Source: Xanthobacteraceae bacterium
Lineage (GTDB): Bacteria; Pseudomonadota; Alphaproteobacteria; Rhizobiales; Xanthobacteraceae
Assembly: GCA_019241285.1 (NCBI GenBank)
Contig: JAFAXD010000468.1
Coordinates: forward strand, 1 to 55,804
Length of the DNA stretch: 55,804 nucleotides
Direction of reading: 5' to 3'
Part shown: piece by piece, positions 1 to 10,095 of the stretch
Layout: each line of letters starts with the position of its first letter
How positions within the stretch are numbered: the first letter of the stretch is position 1
Position numbers and translations under genes: made by a program
Notes under the pieces: generated by a model
Told to the model about the DNA's origin: nothing
Databases searched by the model: none
Seen by the model: only the letters and a program-made list of their open reading frames with translations

Positions 1-1
1 G

Positions 2-163
2 GCTGCCATAACGGTCGCAATCGCCGCCGGCGCGGTCATCGCGATATTGGCTTTATATCTGCGGCGTAAGGAGCATGAGCTGGCTGCAGCTGCCGAGCGA
101 GCCATTCCGGGTCCATTGCAATCAGGAGGGCAGGGGACGCCGGCACGGCGAAGTCTCACCTGA
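2..163 (+). CDS. C-terminal end of a CDS truncated by the window start; hydrophobic helix followed by a basic tail
   Basis: Frame 2 is open from base 2 to TGA at 161-163: AAITVAIAAGAVIAILALYLRRKEHELAAAAERAIPGPLQSGGQGTPARRSLT*; TM-like segment. Confidence 0.55.
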   Translation, partial: AAITVAIAAGAVIAILALYLRRKEHELAAAAERAIPGPLQSGGQGTPARRSLT

Positions 164-244
164 TCTCTCGGGATTGGCCCGGAGTTGATGCCCTTCTTTC
201 TCACGGGCTGTTCGGCGGCCAATCTCCGTTGACGTCCGCGGACA

Positions 245-739
245 CTAGGGCCGCAACGAATAGCTCACGCGAGTGACGATGCCATCCCACTGGGATTTTT
301 CCGACTGGGGATAGCCCAGATAGACGCAATGGATCATTCCTCCACTACCATTCGAAAAATTGCACCGGGTGTAGTAGATCTTTCCTTCCCTGGCAGCTGA
401 CAAGGCAAAGAAGCGCGCGCTCACTCGCTTGTAGTGCAGCGTGGCCGGATCGATTTTCATCTTCGCCGCCAAGTAAGTGCGTGGAGTGTAGTGAGCACTG
501 TTCGGTAGGCTGTAGATCTCAATTTCAGCCCGTCCGTCCGGCGTCACGAAGCGCTGCCCAGTTCCCAGCTGGGGGCCTCCGTCGGAAACTGAAAACAAGC
601 TCGGATACTCCACTCTTGTCCCATACTGGGGATCGGAGAAAACGCTCCAGCCGCTCGAGTCCCCATGCCCCGGAAGTGCAGCTTGGGCAAAGGGTGCAAT
701 GCCTAACAAAAAGATCAGGACAGAGCTAGCTTTGTACAT
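245..739 (-). CDS. hypothetical secreted protein
   Basis: ORF 245-856; the internal start MYKASSVLIFLLGIAPFAQAALPG gives a clean signal peptide. Confidence 0.7.
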   Translation of the reverse strand: MYKASSVLIFLLGIAPFAQAALPGHGDSSGWSVFSDPQYGTRVEYPSLFSVSDGGPQLGTGQRFVTPDGRAEIEIYSLPNSAHYTPRTYLAAKMKIDPATLHYKRVSARFFALSAAREGKIYYTRCNFSNGSGGMIHCVYLGYPQSEKSQWDGIVTRVSYSLRP

Positions 740-1202
740 TCGAAAGTTCTCGTTGCAAATGAAGCAAGAGATCCGCCGCTTTGGAAACATTTGCTGCACC
801 AGAGCGTTCCCTGTGCTCAGAGGATAACAAGGAGGAACCTCTTTATAAAACAACAATATCTGATCGCAACGATCGGAGCCGTTCTGATCGTAGTGGACCG
901 GCCTCGGCTCAGGTTCACTTCGGCGCCGGGCCAGATGGCGTGGAGTGGGGGTGGGTCCTGGTCATGTCTGGCCTTTGCATGACGGCGATCCCGATCGCAA
1001 TGCGGCTGCAGGTACGGGAGTGAGTGTGCGCTCTCTATTTCTGGTGGCTGCCTCCGGAGACAAAGGGATAGAGCTTGGATGAGATCGGAGATTATTGACG
1101 TTTGAATTCGCTTAGGCAGGCATGATTAAAGCCCCAGCTCTTTCGTGCACTGCCTCTCAAATCAGAACGCGAAAAGACAGCCGATCTCCAGTTCAAATGT
1201 CA

Positions 1203-1406
1203 TCACCCGCTGTCCCGCGCCCTCAACACCTCTCGACCGGCCTCCGTCAACGTCGCCATTAACCACCAGTCGGCCGACTGGAGCAGCTTCAGGAACCCCT
1301 CGCGCTCAAGCAGTCGCGCCGGCCCGATCTGGTCGGGATTGAGGAGTATGCGCTGCTTGTCGCGTGCGGCCTCGAGGATGCTCCACATGGTAGCGGTCAA
1401 TTCCAT
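1203..1406 (-). CDS. small hypothetical protein
   Basis: 67-aa ORF with helical, non-repetitive composition (MWSILEAARDKQRILLNPDQIGPARLLEREGF...TLTEAGREVL). Confidence 0.4.
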   Translation of the reverse strand: MELTATMWSILEAARDKQRILLNPDQIGPARLLEREGFLKLLQSADWWLMATLTEAGREVLRARDSG

Positions 1407-1538
1407 TTGGGTCTCGATTCGCGAGTTTCAGGTCGAAAATTTACAGCGGGCGTCTGCCCGTTACCTTCCTTGGTGATGAGGATCACAGCAGCGGCCAAGG
1501 GCCACTGTACCATTCCCGGTGCCACTGTGGAGGCGACC

Positions 1539-1691
1539 ATGACCGCAACGCTGCGTCAGACCTCAAATTTCCTTCAGCGCTTCGCCAAGAGGTTTCATGA
1601 GGCTCGTCAGGCGAAGGCTCAGCGAATAATCACCGAGCATCTGCGCTATTATCGAAAGTGCCACGCGCTCGGGACGGTCTCTCAGGGCTAG
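1539..1691 (+). CDS. small basic hypothetical protein (50 aa)
   Basis: Internal start in ORF 1407-1691: MTATLRQTSNFLQRFAKRFHEARQAKAQRIITEHLRYYRKCHALGTVSQG. Confidence 0.4.
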   Translation: MTATLRQTSNFLQRFAKRFHEARQAKAQRIITEHLRYYRKCHALGTVSQG

Positions 1692-1777
1692 GGCCGGGGT
1701 AGCAAAGCGGCCAAAGGCCCTGCTTGGAGCGGGCCAGGGAGGCTCATCTTCCCTCGCCGCATAGTGGCCGATAGTCG

Positions 1778-3121
1778 CTACTGTCCCGCAGGGGTCACCC
1801 GCCAGACCGTGTTGCCGACATCATCCGCAATCAACAAAGCTCCGGTTCTATCAATCGCCACTCCCACTGGACGGCCGCGCGCTTCGCCGTTCGCGTTCAA
1901 GAATCCGGTCACCACATCCTCAGCCTTGCCGTCGGGATGGCCGCCCTTGAAGGGCACGAACACGATCTTGTAGCCGCTGAATTGCTGACGGTCCCAGCTG
2001 CCGTGTTCACCAACGAATGCTCCACCGCGGTATTTCTGCGGCAAGCTATCCGCAGTGTAGAAAGCGAGCCCCAACGGCGCGACGTGCGAACCCAGCGAAT
2101 AGTCCGGAACAACAGCTTTTTCCACTAAATCAGGCCGCTGCGGCTTTACTCGCGGATCGAGGTGCTGGCCAAAATAACTGTAGGGCCAACCATAAAACGC
2201 GCCATCCTTCACCGCCGTCATATAATCAGGGACAAGATCCGGACCGAGCTCATCACGCTCATTGACGACCGCCCATAGGGCACCGCTCTCGGGCTCAAAA
2301 GTGAGTCCGTTCGGATTGCGCAACCCACTCGCAAAAATGCGCCAGCGACCGCTGGCACGCTCTACTTCCCAAATGGCGGCGCGATTCTTTTCCGCCTCCA
2401 ACCCGTTTTCGGTGATGTTGCTGTTGGAACCCACACCAACGTAAAGCATCGCGCCGTCGCGGCTGGCCGCGAGACTCTTGGTCCAATGATGGTCGATGGG
2501 CCCGCCGGGAAGCGGCGTAAGTCTCGTGCCATCGGCAGTTATCTTGGTATCTCCTGCCGCGTAAGGATAGCGGACGATCGCATCGGTATTGGCGACGTAT
2601 AGGTCCGATCCAACCAGCGCCACCCCGAATGGAGAGGCGAGATGGTCCAGAAATACGCTACGCGTCTCCGGTTTGCCGTCGCCGTTGGCATCGCGCAACA
2701 ACGTGATGCGGTTGCTTTCACCAGTTTCGCCGCCGGAGGTCACCCACGATTCGACCCAGCCCATGATGATGTCCTTGGGACGACGTATCGGTTGGACGTT
2801 CGGCGACTTGGATTCGACGACCAGAATATCACCGTTTGGCAGCACATAGAGCGAACGCGGATGCTGGAGGTTCCGCGCTAACGCTTCAATTTTAAGTCCT
2901 TGCGCCACAGTGGGCGTCTCGCCTTCTTTCCAGCCGACCACTCTGGCGAGGCGCATTGGCGGGAACAAATATTGCTGAGGCTCAGGCAACACCGGATTCG
3001 GACCAACCTGAGTCGCGGGATCGAAACTGTCGGCGTAGCCCGGCAGGACGCATGTTGGTAGAGATACGAGAGCAAGGGCCACACTCGCAGCGGCGAGAGG
3101 GCGTAAAGATTGCCGAACCAT
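1778..3121 (-). CDS. sorbosone dehydrogenase family / PQQ-dependent sugar dehydrogenase-like secreted beta-propeller protein
   Basis: Signal peptide from MVRQSLRPLAAASVALALVSLPTCVLPG; motifs GLKIEALARNLQHPRSLYVLPNGDILVVES, GLRNPNGLTFEPESGALWAVVNERDELG, GEHGSWDR. Confidence 0.85.
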   Translation of the reverse strand: MVRQSLRPLAAASVALALVSLPTCVLPGYADSFDPATQVGPNPVLPEPQQYLFPPMRLARVVGWKEGETPTVAQGLKIEALARNLQHPRSLYVLPNGDILVVESKSPNVQPIRRPKDIIMGWVESWVTSGGETGESNRITLLRDANGDGKPETRSVFLDHLASPFGVALVGSDLYVANTDAIVRYPYAAGDTKITADGTRLTPLPGGPIDHHWTKSLAASRDGAMLYVGVGSNSNITENGLEAEKNRAAIWEVERASGRWRIFASGLRNPNGLTFEPESGALWAVVNERDELGPDLVPDYMTAVKDGAFYGWPYSYFGQHLDPRVKPQRPDLVEKAVVPDYSLGSHVAPLGLAFYTADSLPQKYRGGAFVGEHGSWDRQQFSGYKIVFVPFKGGHPDGKAEDVVTGFLNANGEARGRPVGVAIDRTGALLIADDVGNTVWRVTPAGQ

Positions 3122-3576
3122 CAGCCTGTCACCTCTATTGCTGCAGGAGCATCCGTGATGCGCGACAAGTACGCGGTGACGAGGACAAGGGCAGCGACAG
3201 CCGCCGACAGGATGACGCCCCACGGGACGACCGAGGTCCATGCATCGCGCGTATGTACGAGCATGTCGATCGTCGCCAGGATCAGCGCTATGACAATCAG
3301 AGCTAGGACCATCGCCGATGCATAGGCACGGCTCCGTTGACGAAAACGGGCTGATCGAAGTGCAAAGATTTCAATCAATGCGACGATCACCGTTACCCAG
3401 CCGACGATGACGCCTGCGCTCACGAGCCAGTCGGAAAAGTCCGCCCAGATTATGTCGGCTGTCCACCAATAGACGATGTCCGTGGCCAACGTTCCCAACA
3501 GACACGAAGCCGCGAAGGCCGCGAGCAGCGGGTAAATTGGCTGCCGCGTAGTTGTATCAATGTTGTCTTGAATCAT
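3121..3576 (-). CDS. DUF2231-like four-TM membrane protein
   Basis: Hydrophobic 151-aa ORF (YPLLAAFAASCLLGTLATDIVYWWT...DFSDWLVSAGVIVGW) abutting the sorbosone dehydrogenase gene. Confidence 0.75.
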   Translation of the reverse strand: MIQDNIDTTTRQPIYPLLAAFAASCLLGTLATDIVYWWTADIIWADFSDWLVSAGVIVGWVTVIVALIEIFALRSARFRQRSRAYASAMVLALIVIALILATIDMLVHTRDAWTSVVPWGVILSAAVAALVLVTAYLSRITDAPAAIEVTG

Positions 3577-3738
3577 CTGCGCACCGCCAAGTAGCGTCGA
3601 CGTGGTTCAAACGTTCTTCGGAAAAATGCGTTCCTTGGAGTTGGCTGAGCATCCGCGACGCAATCGTGCCGTGCCGCAGCTGCGGCGAGTTATCGCGGGA
3701 GTGCGTTTGGCAGCCGTCACATCGGGCGAGGTCAGCGC

Positions 3739-4938
3739 TCAACCGTGGTACGCAAACAACTCGATTGGGTCGCTGAAGCCACGGATCGGATATTCGCCGA
3801 GTCGTTCGAGATCGAAATCGCTTGCGACGAGGTCGGCGAACGAGCGAGACAGCAGCACCGTTCTGCCCAATTGTTTGGTAAGGGCTTCGAGACGCGACGC
3901 CATGTTGACGGCGGGACCGATGACCGTGAAATCGAGCCGGGTGCGCGACCCGATGTTGCCGTACATGACGTCGCCGACGTGGACGCCGACCCCATAATTG
4001 AGCGGCGCGCGACCGGTATCGCCATTCTTTTCGTTCAGGACAACCATGGCCTGACGGGCTTCGGCCACGGCGTGCAGCAGATTTGCGCAGGCCGAGGGCT
4101 GGCTGAGCGGGAAAATCGCCAAGAGGCCATCGCCCATGAATTTCAATATTTCCCCGCCATGTCGCACGATCGGCTCCGAGATCGCGTCGAAATAGCCGTT
4201 CAGAAGATCGATGACGTCGTCGCGTGGCCAGTTGTCGGAGATCCTGGTGAAATCACGCAGATCGCAGATCATGATGGCGGCGCTTACGGTCGTCCCGCTT
4301 CCGCGCCTCGTGGCGCCCGCGAGAACGAGCTCGCTGGCATGCGACCCGACATAGGTTTCGAGGAGCGTTCGCGCCAACCGGTTCTTGATCCGAATTTCGC
4401 TGACGAGCGCCAGAACCGGCAAAAGCCCCTGAAGGGCAGCGATATGCGCGCCGTCGAAACCTCCTGGCCGGTCCGTCGCGAAGGTCACGATGTGTCGCTT
4501 GCCGAGGGTGTGGTACAGCGGCCATGCCACATATTCGGTCAGGCCCTTTGCCCGCATCTCGTCATAAAGGGCGTGCTGGCGGCCAAGCGATGGATCGCGC
4601 TCGAGGTTCTCGCGCACCTCTTTGGCACCCTCACGGATTTCATGCGCGGGACTATCGATGTATTCCGATCGCTCCGTGACGTCGTAGTCGACCCGCGCAA
4701 GCTCGGCCCCGCGCATGCCGTCCGCCCACATGATCCGCGCGCCAAGCCATTGCGGATGGTAGATCAGGACGTGCAGCGTCGCCCGCTTGACTGGAATGCC
4801 CGCCCGCTGCAGCCGGATACAGAGCTCAGCGAAAATATTGTCGATGAAGCGCTCATCCCGGGTGTCGTTTGTCAGCCAATGCAGAACGTCGTGTTCAGAG
4901 CTGGCGCTGCTGGCATCCATGGTTTGCGGCAAATCCAT
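3739..4938 (-). CDS. adenylate/guanylate cyclase (class III) domain protein
   Basis: Cyclase motifs AAIMICDLRDFTRISD, GGEILKFMGDGLLAIFP, GVGVHVGDVMYGNIGSRTRLDFTVIGPAVNMASRLEALTKQLGR. Confidence 0.9.
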   Translation of the reverse strand: MDLPQTMDASSASSEHDVLHWLTNDTRDERFIDNIFAELCIRLQRAGIPVKRATLHVLIYHPQWLGARIMWADGMRGAELARVDYDVTERSEYIDSPAHEIREGAKEVRENLERDPSLGRQHALYDEMRAKGLTEYVAWPLYHTLGKRHIVTFATDRPGGFDGAHIAALQGLLPVLALVSEIRIKNRLARTLLETYVGSHASELVLAGATRRGSGTTVSAAIMICDLRDFTRISDNWPRDDVIDLLNGYFDAISEPIVRHGGEILKFMGDGLLAIFPLSQPSACANLLHAVAEARQAMVVLNEKNGDTGRAPLNYGVGVHVGDVMYGNIGSRTRLDFTVIGPAVNMASRLEALTKQLGRTVLLSRSFADLVASDFDLERLGEYPIRGFSDPIELFAYHG

Positions 4939-5139
4939 ACCTTGTTCCTACGGAGTGACGCGAGCGACGGTACAGGATCTGTCGCGTCTCCGCTCAATGG
5001 CGTCAACGAAGTCCGTCGCTCTACTTACCAAAGCGAGCGCATGACGCTGTGACCTCGATGAAACCTGTAGGCCGTTTCTTCGTTAATAGCTCCAGCATAT
5101 ACTTGGATGGGCAGGCGGACGGTACAGCAGGATGGTGAA

Positions 5140-5505
5140 TTGAACACGAAGATCGGATTGGCGTGTATTGTGCTGCTCACTTTGGCAGCGCCGGTCGCGG
5201 CGAAAGAACCAATTCACATAGGCCACGACGTCGTGTTGACGAAGGCGAGCCCTGCCTGCGCAAAACGGAGCGAATTTGACGCCTTGGTTGAACTCGCCGA
5301 ACGCCGGGATGCGGCCGGATTTGCCGACTACATGGCGAGCCATGATTGCCCGGTGCTGAATGCCGGTACCGCCGCTCTCTATGAGGACCAGGCCTTCTCC
5401 GGTCGGGCCATGTGTATCAGGCGCCCTGGCGACAGCAATTGCTTCTGGATACCAGCCGCAGCGGTTCAGAAAGCAGCACAAGCCCTACCGGCGCCGCGCT
5501 TCTGA
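5140..5505 (+). CDS. hypothetical exported protein
   Basis: Signal peptide LNTKIGLACIVLLTLAAPVAAKEP from a possible TTG start at 5140 within ORF 5107-5505. Confidence 0.55.
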   Translation: MNTKIGLACIVLLTLAAPVAAKEPIHIGHDVVLTKASPACAKRSEFDALVELAERRDAAGFADYMASHDCPVLNAGTAALYEDQAFSGRAMCIRRPGDSNCFWIPAAAVQKAAQALPAPRF

Positions 5506-5622
5506 CGATCAACGACCGCCAAATATTCATCGCGTCATCTCGGGGCGTTCTTGACTCCACCCGTTCAGGGCACCATGTGCGGTGCACAATAGTCGGTTGC
5601 GGCGCAACATAGGTGGTTTGGC

Positions 5623-6930
5623 ATGCGCGACTTCGGTCAGGTCCTGCAGCGTCTTCGGGCATTTCAAAGCAAATTCGAAGGGCTTATTGCATCGGCTCGA
5701 AAGAGGGCGGCCGCCGATCATGTTGCCAGTGCTCCCCCGACCCGGCTGCGAGAGCTTACCGGGTTTGGCGCAAATCCCGGCAATCTTCGAATGTTTGCTC
5801 ATGTTCCCGAACACTTACCACCCAATGCCCCACTCGTCATTGCGCTTCACGGATGCACCCAGACTGCAGACGAGTATGACCGCGGCACCGGCTGGTCGTC
5901 GCTTGCCGATCAGTTCGGCTTCGCAGTCGTCTATCCACAGCAGCAGCCTTCCAACAATCCGAAGAATTGTTTCTCGTGGTTTTTGCGCGATGACACGACG
6001 CGCGGCAGCGGTGAGGCACTTTCGATCCGGGCGATGGTCGAGCACGCAGCTGCAAAACTTGCCGCCGACCCGCGCAGAATATTCGTGACCGGCCTCTCCG
6101 CCGGCGGGGCTATGGCGTCGGCAATGCTCGCAACATATCCCGAAATATTTGCTGGTGGCGCCATCATTGCCGGACTTCCCTATGGGTGCGCCAGCAATGT
6201 TCAACAAGCATTCGAAGCCATGTTCGGTGAGCAGAGCCATGCCGCGCAGATGCTCGGGGACCGGGTGCGGGCAGCTTCCGGTCATCGCGGGCCATGGCCG
6301 AAGATCTCCGTGTGGCACGGCACGAGCGATCCAATCGTCAAACCTTCGAATAGCGAAGAGATCATTCGTCAATGGATCAATGTGCACGGCCTTTCGAACG
6401 CTCCCTCCCATGAACGATTGATCAGTGGCCATAGGCTGCGCGTATGGAGCGACGCCGACGGAGAAGCGCTGGTTGAGGCGTTTTCTATCAACAAGATGGC
6501 GCATGGCGTGCCGCTCGCGACAACCGGCCCTCAATGTTGTGGCTCTGCCGGTGCTTTTTTCCTTGATGCCGGCATCTCCTCTACGCATCACATTGCACGC
6601 TTCTGGGGCCTGCATGAGGCTCTCGGCGAAATGCCACGGACCGTTGCACCGGCCCTGACGTCACTTCACGTCCCGACGGGCGACCTTGCTAAGGTCGGTG
6701 CAGCCACCGGAGGATTGACCGGTTCGGCCGACGCGTTTTTTGCCGACAACAGCGGAGCTGAGGAGGAGGACACTCCTTACCGGCTGGACCCGAATGCAGT
6801 GATCGCCGCTGCCTTCAAGGCGGCAGGTCTTGAGGTTCCTGAATCTTCCAGCTCCAGGCCCGGCATCGTGCGCCCGGTTGCAGCGGGCCCGATCATAGCC
6901 GCGGCATTGAAGCGTGCCGGATTACGGTAG
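5623..6930 (+). CDS. PHB depolymerase family esterase
   Basis: PLVIALHGCTQTADEYDRGTGWSSLADQFGFAVVYPQQ...NCFSWF; lipase box GLSAGGAM; SVWHGTSDPIV. Confidence 0.9.
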   Translation: MRDFGQVLQRLRAFQSKFEGLIASARKRAAADHVASAPPTRLRELTGFGANPGNLRMFAHVPEHLPPNAPLVIALHGCTQTADEYDRGTGWSSLADQFGFAVVYPQQQPSNNPKNCFSWFLRDDTTRGSGEALSIRAMVEHAAAKLAADPRRIFVTGLSAGGAMASAMLATYPEIFAGGAIIAGLPYGCASNVQQAFEAMFGEQSHAAQMLGDRVRAASGHRGPWPKISVWHGTSDPIVKPSNSEEIIRQWINVHGLSNAPSHERLISGHRLRVWSDADGEALVEAFSINKMAHGVPLATTGPQCCGSAGAFFLDAGISSTHHIARFWGLHEALGEMPRTVAPALTSLHVPTGDLAKVGAATGGLTGSADAFFADNSGAEEEDTPYRLDPNAVIAAAFKAAGLEVPESSSSRPGIVRPVAAGPIIAAALKRAGLR

Positions 6931-7122
6931 AATGCCTTAGCTCTTCTTTGGGTTGGTAATGCCCGACGTGAATGTCGGCGAGTCGTGGCTCGAAGTTGCT
7001 CGCGGCTAGAACCCGTGCCACGCGAGTTCACTCTCACCCTTTCCGAAAACCTATGTGAGCGGGTACGATGCGGCCTCCAAGGCGACGGAAACCCCGCTCG
7101 CCGTTGCCGACGAGGTAATCGA

Positions 7123-7833
7123 ATGATGCACAAGGTTTGCCTGGCGGCACTTTGGCTTCTGATGTGGGCTGTATCGCCCGCGCGGGCCGAGACCGGGCCG
7201 TGTGTCTCCGACCAGGCCGGCGTGACGATCTGTGGACAGGGGCCGGGCGCGGCCCGCGTCGTCGATGGGACGACATCGCCTTCCAAACGCGTCGCATTCG
7301 CATGGCGCGCTCCCGGTCGCCCGCCGACGCAACCGCCTGATGAGGCCGGCGACAGCATGTTCACGGTCGAGAGTTTGTTGATCCGCCTCTCCGACGGCGC
7401 CGTTTTGTCGAGCGCTAAAGGTGAATATTGGCGCACGGGTGACCTGCAGGCGAACAATATCGATGAAAGCGTGGCCTGGTCCCCGAACAGCCGCCTCGCC
7501 GTCGAGGTCCAGGATTCCAAATGGCACACGGATGTTCTTCGGCTTCACGCGATCGGCGCGGACGACAAAGTGCTCGTTCTCGACTTACAAAGAACCATTG
7601 AGCCGGCGGTGCGCGCGCAGCTTCGGCAGCTCGGCAAGAACGATCGCATCTATACGTTTTCGCTCGAAGATCCCAGGGTCGACGATAGTGGCCTCATGCA
7701 GGCATCAGTCTTGATGCAAATCCCCAAGCAAGAGGGCGACGTCAACTTCGACGTCACGCTGCAAGTTTCCCAGAAGAATGGGGCACTCTCGGCGGGCGAC
7801 GTGTCGGTCCGCCGCTCTCGCGCAAAGTCTTGA
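7123..7833 (+). CDS. hypothetical secreted protein
   Basis: Internal start MMHKVCLAALWLLMWAVSPARAETG (signal peptide) in ORF 6985-7833. Confidence 0.6.
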   Translation: MMHKVCLAALWLLMWAVSPARAETGPCVSDQAGVTICGQGPGAARVVDGTTSPSKRVAFAWRAPGRPPTQPPDEAGDSMFTVESLLIRLSDGAVLSSAKGEYWRTGDLQANNIDESVAWSPNSRLAVEVQDSKWHTDVLRLHAIGADDKVLVLDLQRTIEPAVRAQLRQLGKNDRIYTFSLEDPRVDDSGLMQASVLMQIPKQEGDVNFDVTLQVSQKNGALSAGDVSVRRSRAKS

Positions 7834-7855
7834 CGATGGAGCTTGGAAGCACCGC

Positions 7856-8716
7856 ATGAGACCCAACGCCTTCTTTCCCTCGCTCGATATCGGGACGGAC
7901 CCCGCGAAGATTCGCGATTGGGCGCAAGCGGCGGAAGACTTGGGATACGCCTATATTGAAGTCCCCGATCATGTCTTCGGTGCAAAGGCTCGAGAGGGCT
8001 GGGTCCCGCTTTACAATGACAAGGATCCGTTCCACGAGGCGTTTGTCACGCTTGGCTTTCTGGCCGCGGTCACCAAGACCATCCGGCTGTCCACTGGAAT
8101 TCTGATTACGCCGCAACGTCAAACAGGCCTTATCGCCAAGCAGGCGGCCGAGGTCGATCTCCTGAGCGGTGGGCGTTTCAGACTGGGGATCGGCGTTGGG
8201 TGGAATCACGTCGAGTACGAAGCGCTCGGCATGGACTGGAAAACGCGCGGCGCGCGTCAGGCTGAACAAGTTGAGGTACTCCGTCGTCTTTGGTGTAACG
8301 ACCTCGTCACGTTCGAGGGGCGATTTCATCACCTCAAGGACGTCAGCATCATGCCGCCGCCGGTGCAGCGTCCAATCCCGATCTGGTTTGGTGGTTCCTC
8401 GGATGCCGTCGTGACACGGGCAGCGCGGGTGGGTGACGGCTGGATGCCCATCATGGCACCCGACGCGCAAGCGGAGCAGAAGCTTGGGGCGCTTAGGGAG
8501 CAACTCAAGTCGTTCGGCCGCGACCCGGCGAAGTTCGGCATTGAAGCGTGGCTACGCATGCCTAGTCCCGACCAGAAAGTCTGGACGGCCGCAGCAGACG
8601 GGTGGCGCCAACTCGGTGCCGACATGGTGATGCTATATCCGACCTATCGCATCACCAGCGTTGACGAGCACATCGAGACCTTGCGACGGTTCAAGGAGGT
8701 CGTGAGCGGCCTTTGA
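7856..8716 (+). CDS. LLM class F420-dependent oxidoreductase (luciferase-like)
   Basis: MRPNAFFPSLDIGTDPAKIRDWAQAAEDLGYAYIEVPDHVF; LSTGILITPQRQTGLIAKQAAEVDLLSGGRFRLGIGVGWN. Confidence 0.9.
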   Translation: MRPNAFFPSLDIGTDPAKIRDWAQAAEDLGYAYIEVPDHVFGAKAREGWVPLYNDKDPFHEAFVTLGFLAAVTKTIRLSTGILITPQRQTGLIAKQAAEVDLLSGGRFRLGIGVGWNHVEYEALGMDWKTRGARQAEQVEVLRRLWCNDLVTFEGRFHHLKDVSIMPPPVQRPIPIWFGGSSDAVVTRAARVGDGWMPIMAPDAQAEQKLGALREQLKSFGRDPAKFGIEAWLRMPSPDQKVWTAAADGWRQLGADMVMLYPTYRITSVDEHIETLRRFKEVVSGL

Positions 8717-8719
8717 TTG

Positions 8720-8989
8720 TTAACCGGGCCTTTGCCGTAGGAAAGTCAGGGACACATAAGCGCCGACCCACGACCCCGCGGCAGCGAAGAAGACATATAC
8801 CCAGCTGTGGGCGTAGCTGATAACCGCGAACGCAGATAACAGATAAACCACGCCACCCCAATTTGCTGCTGAAAGTCGGCGTCGAGCCGCGACGGCAGAC
8901 GTGAGCCTTACGTAGGCAGCATCACAGATTGCGGTCGTAACGGTTACGCCGGCTGCAACCCAGGGATCAATGCTACCAAACAACATCAC
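8720..8989 (-). CDS. small hypothetical membrane protein
   Basis: 89-aa hydrophobic ORF with 2-3 TM-like segments. Confidence 0.55.
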   Translation of the reverse strand: MMLFGSIDPWVAAGVTVTTAICDAAYVRLTSAVAARRRLSAANWGGVVYLLSAFAVISYAHSWVYVFFAAAGSWVGAYVSLTFLRQRPG

Positions 8990-9005
8990 GGCCGAGAGTC
9001 GTTTG

Positions 9006-9365
9006 CTACGGCTTCCTGCCAGGTGTTGGTGGTTTGGCTTTGGCCTGTTCTTCCTCCCGGCGCAGCCGGGAATCCCGCATCATTTCCAGGCAAACCAGAA
9101 GTTCGACGTAGCTGTGGGAGCCGCCAACGGCCCCCGAGCCGGTGCACTGGGTGCGCTCGCCAGCGGGGGCTGTCACCCAATGTTTTTCAAGGTCTTTCCG
9201 AGCCGTTTCCTCGCCCGCTACGCAGTTCTCAGTCGTCCTGCCCTGGCTGCCCGATGTCATCGCAACAGCTGCACGACAGGTGCGCGTGATGTCATAGCGC
9301 GGAATCGCATCGGCTATGTTGATGAACAGCGATGAGCCAATGAGAAGTGCTGCATGTGAAAGCAC
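9006..9365 (-). CDS. hypothetical secreted protein
   Basis: N-terminal hydrophobic segment MLSHAALLIGSSLFINIADA, three downstream Cys, charged C-terminus. Confidence 0.6.
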   Translation of the reverse strand: MLSHAALLIGSSLFINIADAIPRYDITRTCRAAVAMTSGSQGRTTENCVAGEETARKDLEKHWVTAPAGERTQCTGSGAVGGSHSYVELLVCLEMMRDSRLRREEEQAKAKPPTPGRKP

Positions 9366-9394
9366 AATGTCACCCTTATTCGGCTATCTCGGGA

Positions 9395-9730
9395 CTAAAG
9401 CTTCGGTTTTTTGGGAGGTTTGCTTGTTTCACGCGCTAGCCTCTGCGCGCGTAGGCGGGCGGTTCGCTGGCGGATGGTGTCGCGCTCTTCCTGGTACTCA
9501 CGCATCGCCAGTTCAGCATCGCGGCGGTCAAATTCGCGAGCGCGGGCCCGGGCCTCGGCGTCGAGCGGCGCATTCGGTTGGTCGTCCTGCTGCTCCTGCT
9601 GCTCTTCGCTTTCAGCTCGTGTTGGAGGAACTGGTGCAGCATTGTCTGAGGTGATGGCGTCATCGTCCTGGCGGTCCATGTCGGCGCCAGATACATTGGC
9701 CTTAGATGTCGGCGTGCGCTTACGAGCCAT
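9395..9730 (-). CDS. hypothetical highly charged protein
   Basis: MARKRTPTSKANVSGADMDRQDDD...PKKPKL; starts immediately after the stop of 9732-10046. Confidence 0.5.
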   Translation of the reverse strand: MARKRTPTSKANVSGADMDRQDDDAITSDNAAPVPPTRAESEEQQEQQDDQPNAPLDAEARARAREFDRRDAELAMREYQEERDTIRQRTARLRAQRLARETSKPPKKPKL

Positions 9731-9731
9731 G

Positions 9732-10046
9732 TCAGAAGTCGCCAAGTTCGCGATTGAGTTGCTCTTTGGCTGCTTCAGCTTCTTTCAGGTTTCGGGCGTG
9801 ATCGAGAAAGCGCGCCGCAAGGTGCGCCCTGTTGGTCGACAGATTGGCAGATGGACTGAAAGTGCGCTCGACCAAGGCGCGGTAATCGGCGCGAAATTGC
9901 GCCCTGCGCGCCTCATCCGAAATGGCCGTGTGGAGACCGTTAACCCGCCCAAACAGCTTCTCGGATGCGGCCGTGCGTTGAGCCATCGACCGATGAGAAT
10001 TGACGATGCGCCGTATGTCACGTTCCAGCACAACGAGGTCAGTCAT
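9732..10046 (-). CDS. hypothetical helical protein
   Basis: 104-aa ORF MTDLVVLERDIRRIVNSHRSMAQRTAASEKLFGRV..., likely co-transcribed with 9395-9730. Confidence 0.5.
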   Translation of the reverse strand: MTDLVVLERDIRRIVNSHRSMAQRTAASEKLFGRVNGLHTAISDEARRAQFRADYRALVERTFSPSANLSTNRAHLAARFLDHARNLKEAEAAKEQLNRELGDF

Positions 10047-10095
10047 TTGGCGTGGCTCTCGTTTCGGTCAGGCCAGTCTCTGCCGCTTGGTTCGA

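Noticed and set aside
3745-5052. 435-aa ORF antisense to the cyclase gene
   Set aside because: Shadow ORF of a GC-rich CDS; the opposite strand carries clear class III cyclase motifs.
5815-6615. 266-aa ORF antisense to the PHB depolymerase-like gene
   Set aside because: Shadow ORF; low-complexity Arg/Ala/Cys composition and no recognisable motif.
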